Positions 45,419 to 54,808 of a stretch of DNA of 64,000 nt are shown one piece after another; the stretch's first letter is position 1; each line of letters opens with the position of its first letter. Source of the stretch: JBBDQZ01 sp040905705 (lineage in GTDB: Bacteria; Bacteroidota; Rhodothermia; Balneolales; Natronogracilivirgulaceae); contig JBBDQZ010000038.1 of NCBI GenBank assembly GCA_040905705.1, positions 1 through 64,000 on the forward strand, given 5' to 3'. A program made the position numbers and the translations under genes. The notes below the pieces were generated by a model. It made no database searches and was not told the DNA's origin. It saw only the letters and a list, made by a program, of their open reading frames with translations.

Positions 45419-48400
45419 ATGAAACAAGCCTCATTAAAAATTGTTTTACTATGCTCGCTATTTCTTTTTTATTGCGAACGTCCGTCAAGTCCTGATTTTG
45501 AAACTCAGCACTCCTTTGATATTCCTCTTATTCAAAGTATTACCTATAAACTTATGGGGGATGAGGATGGAGCGATAATAGATACGACCAGTGAGGATTT
45601 TGCGGATATATTTCTGACGGATAGTGATGGTATGATCTACCTTTCCTCTGAAATTGAATTCGGCATTGGTAATTTTGATAATATTGTTCCGGATATCGAT
45701 GTAAATCCCACTGATGTGGAATCCGAAATCGGATTGCTCGATGTCGATGATTTTTCGTCATCTTTCAGTTCCGAAGTGGGAGTTATTGAGAGTGAACCGG
45801 AAGTGCTGGATGAAGAAGAAGCTGAAATCGGTGTTTTTGAAGTGGAATTTGAAGGGTCCGGTTCAGCCGATTTCGAAACGATTACAGGTTCACCTCCTGT
45901 AATTGGTGTTGGCGATCCGATTGCTGCCCCGGCTGAACCTGTCGTCGTTGTGATTGAACTGGATGCACAGGATTTCCAGCGGGCTGAAATAGAACAGGGA
46001 GCTATTCTGTTTACATTTGTAAATAATCTTGGTTTTGATTTATCCGACCTCTCTGCAACACTTCTCAGTAATTATGACGATATCAGCGGCACCGGAGATG
46101 CCGTAGGTTCCCAACTTGTTTTTTCTGATGTCACACATGGCGAAACCGTGTTTGGGAATATTGATTTCTCTGCCGGGGATGAAGTGGAAATAGATCTTGC
46201 TATCGAAGTTACCATCAATTGGGAAGATCAGAATATGGCTGCCAATCCCGGTGATCTCCAGGTAACCGCGGAGGATGAGAATCTGGAAGTGAGGAATGCT
46301 ACAGCAAACATCAGTGCACAATCACTGGATCCGACCTCTGAAGATCTCGTTATCACCAATCCCAATTTTGTGTATGCTATTGTATCTGACGAACCTGAGG
46401 CCGGGGAAGAATTCAGTCTCGTTATCAGCATTACCAATGAAACCGAACTCCCGATCACTGACGCTGCACAAACAGGGATGCCGCGCATTACCATTTTGAA
46501 CTCTGACGGGGATGATTTTAGTGGACAACAGGTATTTGAAAATGAAACCAGTCCCGGTGCCAACAGCCTTGACCAGAGTGAGACGGCAACCGTGGTGATC
46601 GATCTCACCGGTGAGCGATTGACCAAAGAGCTTTCTTATGAACTGGATATCGGTACATCCGGAGGTACGGCACTGACAGTTGACCAGAATCACCTCTTTT
46701 TGATCAACTCTAATACTACTGCTCTAAAATTCAAGGAAGTGCGCTCCGATATTGATGAACAGAGTGATATCGTTCTCGAGGATTCGAAAATGGTGGAAGG
46801 TGATTTTGTAGAAGCTGAAGTGGAAGAGGGATCACTCATCCTCGAATTTCGTAACGAGAGCAATATTCCGTTAATGATTGACCATATGCGGTTTTTTAAT
46901 GAAAATGAATTTGTTGCCAAAAATACCGGCAGATTCTTTGCTGAGGGGACTGATATCGGAGAGATCGATAATGTGGAAATTCCACCTCAGAGTACAGTAA
47001 CGGAAGAAATTCCATTGGAAGGGGTGGGGATATCCAATCATATTTCCTACAGCGGCGTGGCTTCTTCTCCCGGTACGGACTCACCGGAAACGGTTTTTGA
47101 AACCGACCTGATTGTAACAAATCTCGACGGATCGGTTCAGTTGCGCTCCGCTTCATCCGTACTCGATCCGCAGGATTTTTCAACCGGAGGAGATGTGGAA
47201 ATTGCAGAAGAGGATTTTCAGCTGACTTCAGACAATCATTATGTTGAAGTTTCTTCCGGTTTGCTCCGGATCAGTGATATTGTCAATGAAATTGATATGG
47301 ATATTGACACCCTGATTATCTCGTTTCCGAACATCCGGGTCGATAGTGATGGTTCCGGACAATATAGTGTCGCTGATTCACTGTGGTTTGAACTCTCCGG
47401 TGAGGATCGTATTCGACGCAGTTCGGATACAGCGGAGCAGCCCGTGATCGAGCAGGCACTTGATAATGTTCGTATTTATGCATCCAACAACAAAGTGGTG
47501 TATAATGTTGTGGCCATTACCGAGAATACACGTATTGCCGAAGGTGCCGATACCATTCGAACCGTTCGATCCACCGACCGGTTTGTTGCGTCTGTCGATA
47601 TTCAGGATCTGGGTATAAAAACGGCGTTTGGCAAAGTACAAAAGCGCGTGGAGCTATTAAACGATGATAATGGTACCGGCATTCTCAATATACATGGGGA
47701 TGAGGCTGAAGTAACCGACATGGAAGATCTGGACGCTTTGTCTGATAACTTTACCGGAATCAAGCTGTTTAATCCAAGTTTTGATTTGTTTTACGATACC
47801 AATCTGGGGGTTAAGGGGACGATCATTGCGGCTATTCTCGGGACCAATAAAGACGGTGAGGAAGTATATCTGTCAGGATTGCCCGGCTCGGATATGGAAG
47901 TCGAACCGGATGACGAGTTTGATAATTTACATGATAATATGGGCCAGCTGGACCGAAGTAAGTTAATCAAATTCGAAATTGATCCGGTGGAGTCGAATCA
48001 AATAGGAGCGGTACTTACCAGAGTGCTTCAGTTTGATTCCGAGTCTACCAATGTCGAGGACTTTTTGAGTAACCTGCCGAATGAGATCCGTTTTGTTGGC
48101 AAGGTTATTGTCAATCCCGACAATGAAGAAGGTTTTGTTGTTGATCCCATTGAATTCAACACAAATATGGGGATTGACATCCCGATTAATCTTTCCACTG
48201 CTGAGGGTGAACCGGCCAGCCTGGAAAACACCCTCTCCGTAGATTTATCGGATCTGCCCTCACAGGATGACGATCTCCGACTCAGTAAAATGACATTGTA
48301 TATATCTTATGATAACGGATTGCCATTCGCGACAGATATGCAGCTGTATTTTCTGGATGCCAATGAAAATATGATCAAAAACTCGGCAGGGGTAGACCTG

Positions 48401-48658
48401 GATCCTGTAAACTTTAATATGAATGCTGCACAAGTTGATCAGAATACCCGGTTTGTGAGTCAGGCCCGCAGCGGTGTGACGGAAATAAGTATTACGGGTG
48501 ATGATCTTGATTATCTCTATCAGACCCGGAATCTGAGGCTTGATGGTTCATTGGCTACCAGCAGAGATGAGCTTTCCGGTGAGGTGAAACTTCGTTCAAA
48601 TGATTTTATAAAGGTAAGTGTTTCAGCCAGTTTTCAAACAACCATTCGTGTGAATTGA
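45419..48658 (+). CDS. Large lipoprotein of unknown function (copy A of a paralogous pair)
   Basis: 1079 aa. The signal peptide ends at Cys19 ('FLFYC'), giving a mature start of CERPSSPDF. The body is acidic and rich in beta-strand patterns with many Asp, Glu, Ser and Thr. It is homologous along most of its length to the 754-aa protein two genes downstream: the first 90 residues (including 'DTTSEDFADIF' and 'VDVNP'-like blocks), the centre ('DMDIDTLIISFPNI') and the C-terminus ('SGEVKLRSNDFIKVSVS') align. It carries about 325 additional residues, which include a second copy of a strand-rich module (about 192-300 and 469-580). I recognise no family. It probably sits on the outer membrane with the DUF5723 protein. 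Confidence 0.8.
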   Translation: MKQASLKIVLLCSLFLFYCERPSSPDFETQHSFDIPLIQSITYKLMGDEDGAIIDTTSEDFADIFLTDSDGMIYLSSEIEFGIGNFDNIVPDIDVNPTDVESEIGLLDVDDFSSSFSSEVGVIESEPEVLDEEEAEIGVFEVEFEGSGSADFETITGSPPVIGVGDPIAAPAEPVVVVIELDAQDFQRAEIEQGAILFTFVNNLGFDLSDLSATLLSNYDDISGTGDAVGSQLVFSDVTHGETVFGNIDFSAGDEVEIDLAIEVTINWEDQNMAANPGDLQVTAEDENLEVRNATANISAQSLDPTSEDLVITNPNFVYAIVSDEPEAGEEFSLVISITNETELPITDAAQTGMPRITILNSDGDDFSGQQVFENETSPGANSLDQSETATVVIDLTGERLTKELSYELDIGTSGGTALTVDQNHLFLINSNTTALKFKEVRSDIDEQSDIVLEDSKMVEGDFVEAEVEEGSLILEFRNESNIPLMIDHMRFFNENEFVAKNTGRFFAEGTDIGEIDNVEIPPQSTVTEEIPLEGVGISNHISYSGVASSPGTDSPETVFETDLIVTNLDGSVQLRSASSVLDPQDFSTGGDVEIAEEDFQLTSDNHYVEVSSGLLRISDIVNEIDMDIDTLIISFPNIRVDSDGSGQYSVADSLWFELSGEDRIRRSSDTAEQPVIEQALDNVRIYASNNKVVYNVVAITENTRIAEGADTIRTVRSTDRFVASVDIQDLGIKTAFGKVQKRVELLNDDNGTGILNIHGDEAEVTDMEDLDALSDNFTGIKLFNPSFDLFYDTNLGVKGTIIAAILGTNKDGEEVYLSGLPGSDMEVEPDDEFDNLHDNMGQLDRSKLIKFEIDPVESNQIGAVLTRVLQFDSESTNVEDFLSNLPNEIRFVGKVIVNPDNEEGFVVDPIEFNTNMGIDIPINLSTAEGEPASLENTLSVDLSDLPSQDDDLRLSKMTLYISYDNGLPFATDMQLYFLDANENMIKNSAGVDLDPVNFNMNAAQVDQNTRFVSQARSGVTEISITGDDLDYLYQTRNLRLDGSLATSRDELSGEVKLRSNDFIKVSVSASFQTTIRVN

Positions 48659-48673
48659 TATCAGGGATAACTT

Positions 48674-50227
48674 ATGAACCGAATTTTAACAATCAGCTGT
48701 ATTACTACTTTGATGGTAGTAGCTTCTTTGCTATCAGCCGGTGAGTCAAGAGCTCAGGGTATACATACTACCGCTTCAAATATGGGACTTGGAGGGGGTG
48801 GAGGAGCCTATATGACCGGCTACCATGCAAATTTTATCAATCCGGCCAACCTGATGATGTCTGAATCTGGCAGAGGAACCCGGTTAAATATTGGAATTCT
48901 CGGAGGTTTGAGTACCTCTGCCGGTGGGGGGCTGATTAATCTCTCCCTGTATAATGAGCACTTTACAACCGGGCAGTTGATCGATTCCCAGCGGGTGATG
49001 GAGATTTCCGATGCCTGGTTCGGTTCCGGATCCGGGTCTATGGGGTACTTCGCGTTTAATTTGCATATGGTTCCCTTTGGGTTAAGTTATCGCGGAGATA
49101 AGATGGCTTTAAGTACAGCTTTCCGGGTCCGTTCTGTTAATACGATCGGAATGAGCAAAGGCATGTTTGAACTTGCACTTACCGGACTTAATGCCGAAGT
49201 GTTTGATGAGTTTAAGGATGTGAATCTCACAACAGAGATTATGGGCCTGGGAGAACTTTCTTTTGGATATGCGATGGAAGTCTGGCGCAGTCATTCCGAG
49301 TTCAGGCCCGGTTCGATGAGAGTGTTCGCAGGGGTGGCACCTAAAATTCTTTACGGAATGGGATATGCCAAAATCGGATTTGAATCCCGGTTACAGGTTA
49401 CCGGCGGGAACGGTGAATCAAGTGTAGTGCACGAATTTGACTACTATATAAAGAGTGTCGGAGATCTTACCGATGATTTTGACCGCTACTATCAGGAACG
49501 CAGAGTACAAAACAATGAGGATGCCAGCTTCGGTGATTTTGTCAGCGGTGATTCTTTTTCCGATGCAGGTAGTGTACAGGGCCAGGGTTTCGGGCTGGAC
49601 ATAGGAGCTACCTGGGAGTGGTACATGAGGGATATCTCAATTCCGGTTATCGGGTCCGGCCCCCAGATACTGCGGGCTTCTTTCTCAATTACTGATATCG
49701 GGAGTGTTAATTTCGACAACAAGCCCGGTGAATTCAGAGCTACAGATACATTTACGTGGGAAGGGCTGAACGTCGATTTTGAATATATTAATGAGGAACA
49801 CGGCGAATTTTCCGACTATTTTGACTATGTACTCGGTGATAGTATCGGAAACGATATTTATGGGAATTTCACACCCCGCGAAGTCTCCTCTCACAAGATC
49901 GGTTTGAATCCAATGCTTAATTTGGGCGGCGCTTTGTCCATGGGAAGGCTTGCTGTTATTATGGATCTGGGTAAAGGGTTTAACGATCGGGGTATTAACA
50001 GTCGTTCCATGTATGCAGCACTCGGCACAGAGTACCGGTTACTGAATGTAATCCCATTAAGGTTTGGTATGAGGGTCGGAGGGTATTCCAGTATGAATCT
50101 GGCTTTCGGATCCGGAATAAGTTCCAAGAGATTTGAATTTACAGCAAGTGTGATGACCACGCCAAATTCTAAAAATGGAGGGGTGAACCTCTCGGGTGCA
50201 TGGAGTGGACTTGTGTTCAGATTCTGA
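48674..50227 (+). CDS. DUF5723-like outer-membrane beta-barrel protein
   Basis: 517 aa. The signal peptide ends near 'ESRAQG'. The mature part begins 'IHTTASNMGLGGGGGAYMTG' and continues with 'YHANFINPANLMM', the pattern of DUF5723 and related FadL-like barrels in Bacteroidota ('NPA' near the N-terminus), and ends in Arg-Phe as expected for an outer-membrane barrel. It is 15 bp after lipoprotein A and 256 bp before lipoprotein B. I infer that one or both lipoproteins are its partners. Confidence 0.82.
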   Translation: MNRILTISCITTLMVVASLLSAGESRAQGIHTTASNMGLGGGGGAYMTGYHANFINPANLMMSESGRGTRLNIGILGGLSTSAGGGLINLSLYNEHFTTGQLIDSQRVMEISDAWFGSGSGSMGYFAFNLHMVPFGLSYRGDKMALSTAFRVRSVNTIGMSKGMFELALTGLNAEVFDEFKDVNLTTEIMGLGELSFGYAMEVWRSHSEFRPGSMRVFAGVAPKILYGMGYAKIGFESRLQVTGGNGESSVVHEFDYYIKSVGDLTDDFDRYYQERRVQNNEDASFGDFVSGDSFSDAGSVQGQGFGLDIGATWEWYMRDISIPVIGSGPQILRASFSITDIGSVNFDNKPGEFRATDTFTWEGLNVDFEYINEEHGEFSDYFDYVLGDSIGNDIYGNFTPREVSSHKIGLNPMLNLGGALSMGRLAVIMDLGKGFNDRGINSRSMYAALGTEYRLLNVIPLRFGMRVGGYSSMNLAFGSGISSKRFEFTASVMTTPNSKNGGVNLSGAWSGLVFRF

Positions 50228-50395
50228 TCGGACATTATTATACGCCTACGCCCGTTTATTGATGGCTTGTGATTTTTTGGGTGTAATTTTCAGTATGTAT
50301 TACAATTATTATCACTGATCGGATGGTATGTCCGGCATGCGAAACGGCATCGGCTTTCTGTGCATCAGAAAACTGCCCGACTGGTGTGTATGGGT

Positions 50396-50417
50396 CATTT
50401 TGTTTTATAACAAAATG
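50396..50417. promoter_or_regulatory. Inverted repeat upstream of lipoprotein B
   Basis: Perfect 9-bp arms CATTTTGTT and AACAAAATG with a TTAT loop, 66 bp before the ATG of the 754-aa lipoprotein gene and about 170 bp after the DUF5723 gene. It could attenuate or terminate read-through, or bind a regulator. Confidence 0.4.
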
Positions 50418-50483
50418 GACAAATCCGGCACAAGTATTTGAGTTGTGCTACTTTACTTCCATTTCCTTATCCGGAGATGATCC

Positions 50484-52748
50484 ATGTTTTGCACTCAGAA
50501 AAAAATACTTCCGGGCATGGTGCTCACAGGGATGGCCCTTCTGCTTCTGTTTGCCTGTGAGCTACCGTCAAGGCCGGATTTTCAATTTCAACACCATATT
50601 CAGGTGCCTATTATTGCAAATCGCAATGTTGAATTCATTGGAGGGGCCAATGCGTTGATTGATACCACAAGTCTCGATTTTGAAGACATGTTTTCCATTG
50701 ACGGGGACGGCCTTGTTCGTATTGTTACAAGTGTGGATTTCAACATCGGCGATTTTCATGAAATCTTTCCGAAAGTAGACGTGAACCCTGCCGATATTGA
50801 AGCGGATATCGGGTTTATTAAAGTTTCCTTCACAGGTCGCGGATCATCATCTTATGAAGATATAACAGGTGTTTCCGGAAATGATGCACCGGTACCGGGT
50901 CAACCTGTTGGCGCCGGTGTATCTCCTGAAATAGATGTAGAGCTTGATATTGTCAACTTTGAAGGAGGGATCATCGAGTCCGGTGGTTTACAGGTAAGTT
51001 TTACCAATGACCTGGGGTTTGATGTTAGTGAAATTGAAGCTTCAATATTATCAGAAGGGGTGATCGTGACCGGTCCGGAACATGTTACGGATATTGGTGC
51101 GGGGGAGAGCAAAAATTTAATATTCATGTTTCAGCAGAATGATGTTCTGACCACTCCCATTAACATTCGTATCAGGGTGAGTTGGGATGCCCAGACTGTT
51201 TCCGGATCACCCGAGGAGTTGCATATCAGCACAGTTGACAATGAACTCCTTGCCCGGAGTGTGACAGCGGTCATTCGTCAGCAGGATTTCTATTCGGATG
51301 GGGAAATTGATGTGGATGACGGGGAATTCCGTTTTGAAAAGAATACGCACTATGCGTATGTCCGTCAGGGTAATATCATCATAGAACAGGTTATCAATAG
51401 TATCGACCTGGACATCGATACATTGAAGATCTCTTTTCCAGGTATTTTGATCCCCCCGCTATGGGTGCCGCTGGTCATCGAATTCTCCGGGAATGATAGA
51501 ATCAAGCGTCTCGAGGTCAGTTCGACTCCCAGAATTACCGACCTTTCCGGCTCTAAAATCCATGCTGTAGATAACGTGATTCATTATGATCTGATGGGAA
51601 TAACCGAAGATGCCCGGTTTCATCCGCAAGCAGACTCTTTCAGGACCATTGTTTCCACCGATCAGATCGCTACTACGGTTGCGCTGAATGATCTCATGTT
51701 TGGAGAAGTGTTCGGAGTGGTCCGGCCGCGAACTATTTTTCTGAGTGAGGATGACGGGAATGACGGGAACCTGGATCTTTCCAACCCTTCGGAAGCGCAA
51801 ATAACCGAGTTGAACGATCTCGAGTTTCTCTCCAAACGGTTGAGCAACCTTACATTTTACTCTCCGAGATTGAACCTGGTATATAAAACCAATATCGGAG
51901 TTCCTGCACGGGTATATGCCGCTATTGCAGGAATCAACCCGGACCATAATATGGAGGTAATGTACCTTCGTCCCGAAGGTTCTGTGTCGGATTTTCAGTG
52001 GACGAGCGCAGATACACTTGAGGGTTTTCTCAATAACGGGGTAGAAATACCGAGCAGCCACCTTATTGCATTTGATATTCAACCAAACCCTAATTCGAAT
52101 TCGGAACCCGTTTCGCAAGTCATTTCGTTTAATGAAAGCAACAGTAATATCGAGGAATTCATCAGCTATTTACCTGTGGAAGTCCGTTTCATTGGTAAAA
52201 CCATTTCCAACCAGGAAAGTGAAGACGGGATCGTGATAGACCCGGTCATTTTTGAAACGAGTCTGGACCTGGATGTCCCGTTGAATTTTGCAACAGATAG
52301 TCCTGCCGCGTACAAAGATACGATCGAGTCGGTATTGGATTTTCTTCCGGATGAGTATTCGGATACCCGGGTTACCCATGCTGCTGTAAATATTATATAT
52401 GAAAATCGTTTGCCGCTTGAGCTGTTGTTTGAACTCAATTTTCTTGATAAAATGGGGCAGGTTGTAACCTACCTTCCCATAAATGAGGAACAGGCGGATC
52501 AGCTTCGGTTGAAAGCAGCACCCATTGATGGACAAACCCGTTTTTCGAATGGAGCCGCTTCCGGAGAGTTCAGTATGATTCTAAATGAAGATCAGTTGAG
52601 GACCCTTTATCGGACAAAGAATATTCAGGTATCAGGAGATTTAATGACAGCGATTCAGGAGGCTTCTTCAGAAATTAAAATCCGCTCAGACGATTATTTT
52701 AAATTCAGCCTGAATATGGACGTCATTGTTAATACCCGGGTGGATTAA
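50484..52748 (+). CDS. Large lipoprotein of unknown function (copy B of a paralogous pair)
   Basis: 754 aa. The lipobox LFAC (Cys25) gives a mature start CELPSRPDF, nearly the same as the upstream paralogue (CERPSSPDF). Conserved blocks include 'ALIDTTSLDFEDMF', 'VDVNPADIEADIG', 'SFTNDLGFDVSEIEASIL', 'DLDIDTLKISFPGI', 'VYKTNIGVPARVYAAIAG', 'FISYLPVEVRFIGKTI' and 'SSEIKIRSDDYFKFSLN'. It has one copy of the module that is present twice in copy A. No known domain is evident. It could be a chaperone, a plug or a surface-exposed partner of the DUF5723 barrel; this is inference. Confidence 0.8.
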   Translation: MFCTQKKILPGMVLTGMALLLLFACELPSRPDFQFQHHIQVPIIANRNVEFIGGANALIDTTSLDFEDMFSIDGDGLVRIVTSVDFNIGDFHEIFPKVDVNPADIEADIGFIKVSFTGRGSSSYEDITGVSGNDAPVPGQPVGAGVSPEIDVELDIVNFEGGIIESGGLQVSFTNDLGFDVSEIEASILSEGVIVTGPEHVTDIGAGESKNLIFMFQQNDVLTTPINIRIRVSWDAQTVSGSPEELHISTVDNELLARSVTAVIRQQDFYSDGEIDVDDGEFRFEKNTHYAYVRQGNIIIEQVINSIDLDIDTLKISFPGILIPPLWVPLVIEFSGNDRIKRLEVSSTPRITDLSGSKIHAVDNVIHYDLMGITEDARFHPQADSFRTIVSTDQIATTVALNDLMFGEVFGVVRPRTIFLSEDDGNDGNLDLSNPSEAQITELNDLEFLSKRLSNLTFYSPRLNLVYKTNIGVPARVYAAIAGINPDHNMEVMYLRPEGSVSDFQWTSADTLEGFLNNGVEIPSSHLIAFDIQPNPNSNSEPVSQVISFNESNSNIEEFISYLPVEVRFIGKTISNQESEDGIVIDPVIFETSLDLDVPLNFATDSPAAYKDTIESVLDFLPDEYSDTRVTHAAVNIIYENRLPLELLFELNFLDKMGQVVTYLPINEEQADQLRLKAAPIDGQTRFSNGAASGEFSMILNEDQLRTLYRTKNIQVSGDLMTAIQEASSEIKIRSDDYFKFSLNMDVIVNTRVD

Positions 52749-52910
52749 GTTCTCCGGAGGGGGTATTTTCTGGCTTGACAGGATAAGACGGTTACAGATC
52801 CATGAATGATAAGCGCATAACATCTGGTTAGTTATGTCATACACCCGATGGATTACCGGTTCTTGTACAGCCTGGTGGGAGAGATTGATCCGGAAGCTTC
52901 GCGGGTGCTA

Positions 52911-54011
52911 TTAACTGACTTTGCTACTGAATCGGGAGAAGCGGTAAAGGGAAAGTTCTTCGGGAATATCTGTCTGCTTAATGATATGTTGTACCAGTTT
53001 TTTGGCGACGAGCTCCGAGAATAGTAAACCTTTCGAACCCAGCCCGGCATAAACATAAAGGTTTTTTGATTCTGGATGTTGCCCGATGATTGGCATTCGA
53101 TCCGGTGTTGTAGCACGAATTCCGGACCACTGACCGATTCGCCTGCAGGATGGGTACAATTCCGGCATCAATTCTTTAAGTTTTTGATTAAGCAGGCCGG
53201 CTCCCTGGCCATCCGGTTTTTCGTCATGAAAGTGATGTTCATAGGTACTTCCGACGACAAGTTTATGTTTTTCAATCGGCGTAATATATCCATATGCCGA
53301 TACGGCAGGGTACGCGTCTATGGGAATTTCGCAATGATAAAGGGCCAGTTGTCCCTTTACGGAATTCAGAGGCAGTTCATTCCAGTACTTGCTCTCCCGT
53401 GACTTGTAGCCGCTTGATATAATCATCACCGGGGCGGAAAAAGTCCGGCTATTGTTTTCAAGTACCCAATGACGATTATTACTAATACTATACGGGCCAC
53501 CAAAGGCAAAGTGAACATCGTGTTGCTCAAGATAGGATCTGTATGCACTCAGATACTCAGGTGTGCGAATAACCATACCCTTTTTTAGAAATAGGCCTCC
53601 CGAATTTTCTTTTAAAAAAGGCATGAGTTTTTGAACTTTACTGGAATCGACCCATTCGCACCATCCGTCAGGCCATTTTGTTTTTTCAAGAGCCGATTTA
53701 TAATTGGCGCGCAAGGTTTCGTCAATTGCCGGCCGCAATACTCCGTTTTCGAGGCCCAATGGTGTATCAGAAAAAGAGCCCAGTTTTTGAAGGCGTTCTT
53801 CAATCAATTGCATTCCCAACTCCGCATTCCAAACCATCCGGGCATTTTGGCCGGTTGCCGGGTTGACCATTCCTGCCGGAACCCCCGATGCGCCCCCTCC
53901 TATACTATTGGCGTCATAAATCAAAACTTTTTTACCTGTTTCAGCCAGCTGGGCCGCAGTGGCAAGACCTGCCAAACCGCCACCAACAATAATGATGTCA
54001 AATTTATCCAT
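52911..54011 (-). CDS. FAD-dependent oxidoreductase, DAO family
   Basis: 366 aa. The N-terminal dinucleotide-binding motif 'DIIIVGGGLAGLATAAQL' (about 5-22) binds FAD; the C-terminal block 'SGIRATTPDRMPIIG' and 'YAGLGSKGLLFSELVA' is characteristic of the DAO superfamily branch that includes the MnmC oxidase domain and glycine/sarcosine oxidases. Without an MnmC methyltransferase domain the substrate is uncertain. It lies downstream of pncA on the same strand and converges on lipoprotein B. Confidence 0.87.
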   Translation of the reverse strand: MDKFDIIIVGGGLAGLATAAQLAETGKKVLIYDANSIGGGASGVPAGMVNPATGQNARMVWNAELGMQLIEERLQKLGSFSDTPLGLENGVLRPAIDETLRANYKSALEKTKWPDGWCEWVDSSKVQKLMPFLKENSGGLFLKKGMVIRTPEYLSAYRSYLEQHDVHFAFGGPYSISNNRHWVLENNSRTFSAPVMIISSGYKSRESKYWNELPLNSVKGQLALYHCEIPIDAYPAVSAYGYITPIEKHKLVVGSTYEHHFHDEKPDGQGAGLLNQKLKELMPELYPSCRRIGQWSGIRATTPDRMPIIGQHPESKNLYVYAGLGSKGLLFSELVAKKLVQHIIKQTDIPEELSLYRFSRFSSKVS

Positions 54012-54093
54012 TCTATTTGTACTCGGTTCCTGAGATAATAAAAAGGCCTGCGCTGTCCGTGTTTACTAAAGTAATAACAAATATGAAGTTAAT

Positions 54094-54702
54094 TTAAAGG
54101 GATTCGGAATTTGTCTTTTCTACACCCGCTTCCTTCATTTCCTGCCATGCCATGGAGAGAGATCCATCTATGTCCAGGCCACGTACAGCGTCTTCTATTA
54201 CATAGACATCAAACCCTTCTTTGCAAGCGTCCAAAGCAGTCCATTTTACACAAAAATCTGCTGCCAATCCAGTAATAAAGAGAGTGTCTATCCTCCTTTC
54301 ACGAAGATATCCGGTAAGTCCTGTAACGGTCTTGTGATCATTCTCATAAAATGCCGAATAAGAGTCGATTTCTTTTCGAAAACCTTTTCGGAGGATCAGT
54401 TGACTACTGTCAACATTCAGTTGAGGGTGGAATTCGGCGCCTTTGGTTCCCTGAATACAATGATCCGGCCAGAGTACTTGCGGGCCATAGTGGGCTGTGA
54501 TAACTTCAAACGGTTTTTTATTTTGATGTGAGGAGGCAAAGGAGTGATGTCCGGCAGGGTGCCAGTCCTGCGTGTGAATTACATGATCGAATACAGGGAT
54601 CAATGTATTAATGACCGGAACTACGTCATCACCATCGGGAACAGCCAATGCGCCACCCGGACAAAAATCATTCTGCGTATCAACTACAATTAAAGTTTTC
54701 AT
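54094..54702 (-). CDS. pncA: Nicotinamidase
   Basis: Hydrolyses nicotinamide to nicotinate in NAD salvage. 202 aa with the catalytic triad Asp8 ('VVDTQNDF'), Lys106 ('LRKGFRKEID') and Cys151 ('LAADFCVKW'), and metal ligands Asp46, His48 and His81. It is followed on the strand by the FAD oxidoreductase gene and preceded by pncB, whose product uses its nicotinate: a two-step salvage operon. Confidence 0.95.
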   Translation of the reverse strand: MKTLIVVDTQNDFCPGGALAVPDGDDVVPVINTLIPVFDHVIHTQDWHPAGHHSFASSHQNKKPFEVITAHYGPQVLWPDHCIQGTKGAEFHPQLNVDSSQLILRKGFRKEIDSYSAFYENDHKTVTGLTGYLRERRIDTLFITGLAADFCVKWTALDACKEGFDVYVIEDAVRGLDIDGSLSMAWQEMKEAGVEKTNSESL

Positions 54703-54808
54703 CTGTTTAAAATTTTCAGATTTATATAGTCAGATGTAATACCATGACAGATTTTAATCATACGCCTGTGTGTCAGAGCTTATGCTCTGTCATGAATATT
54801 TCATGTGT

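Noticed and set aside
52848..53024. 58-codon + strand frame after lipoprotein B with a fairly protein-like sequence
   Set aside because: About two thirds of it is antisense to the conserved C-terminus of the FAD oxidoreductase (GLGSKGLLF block), which explains its composition.
54763..54790. 6-bp hairpin CAGAGC/GCTCTG between pncB and pncA
   Set aside because: Too short to support a terminator or operator call; mentioned only with pncB.
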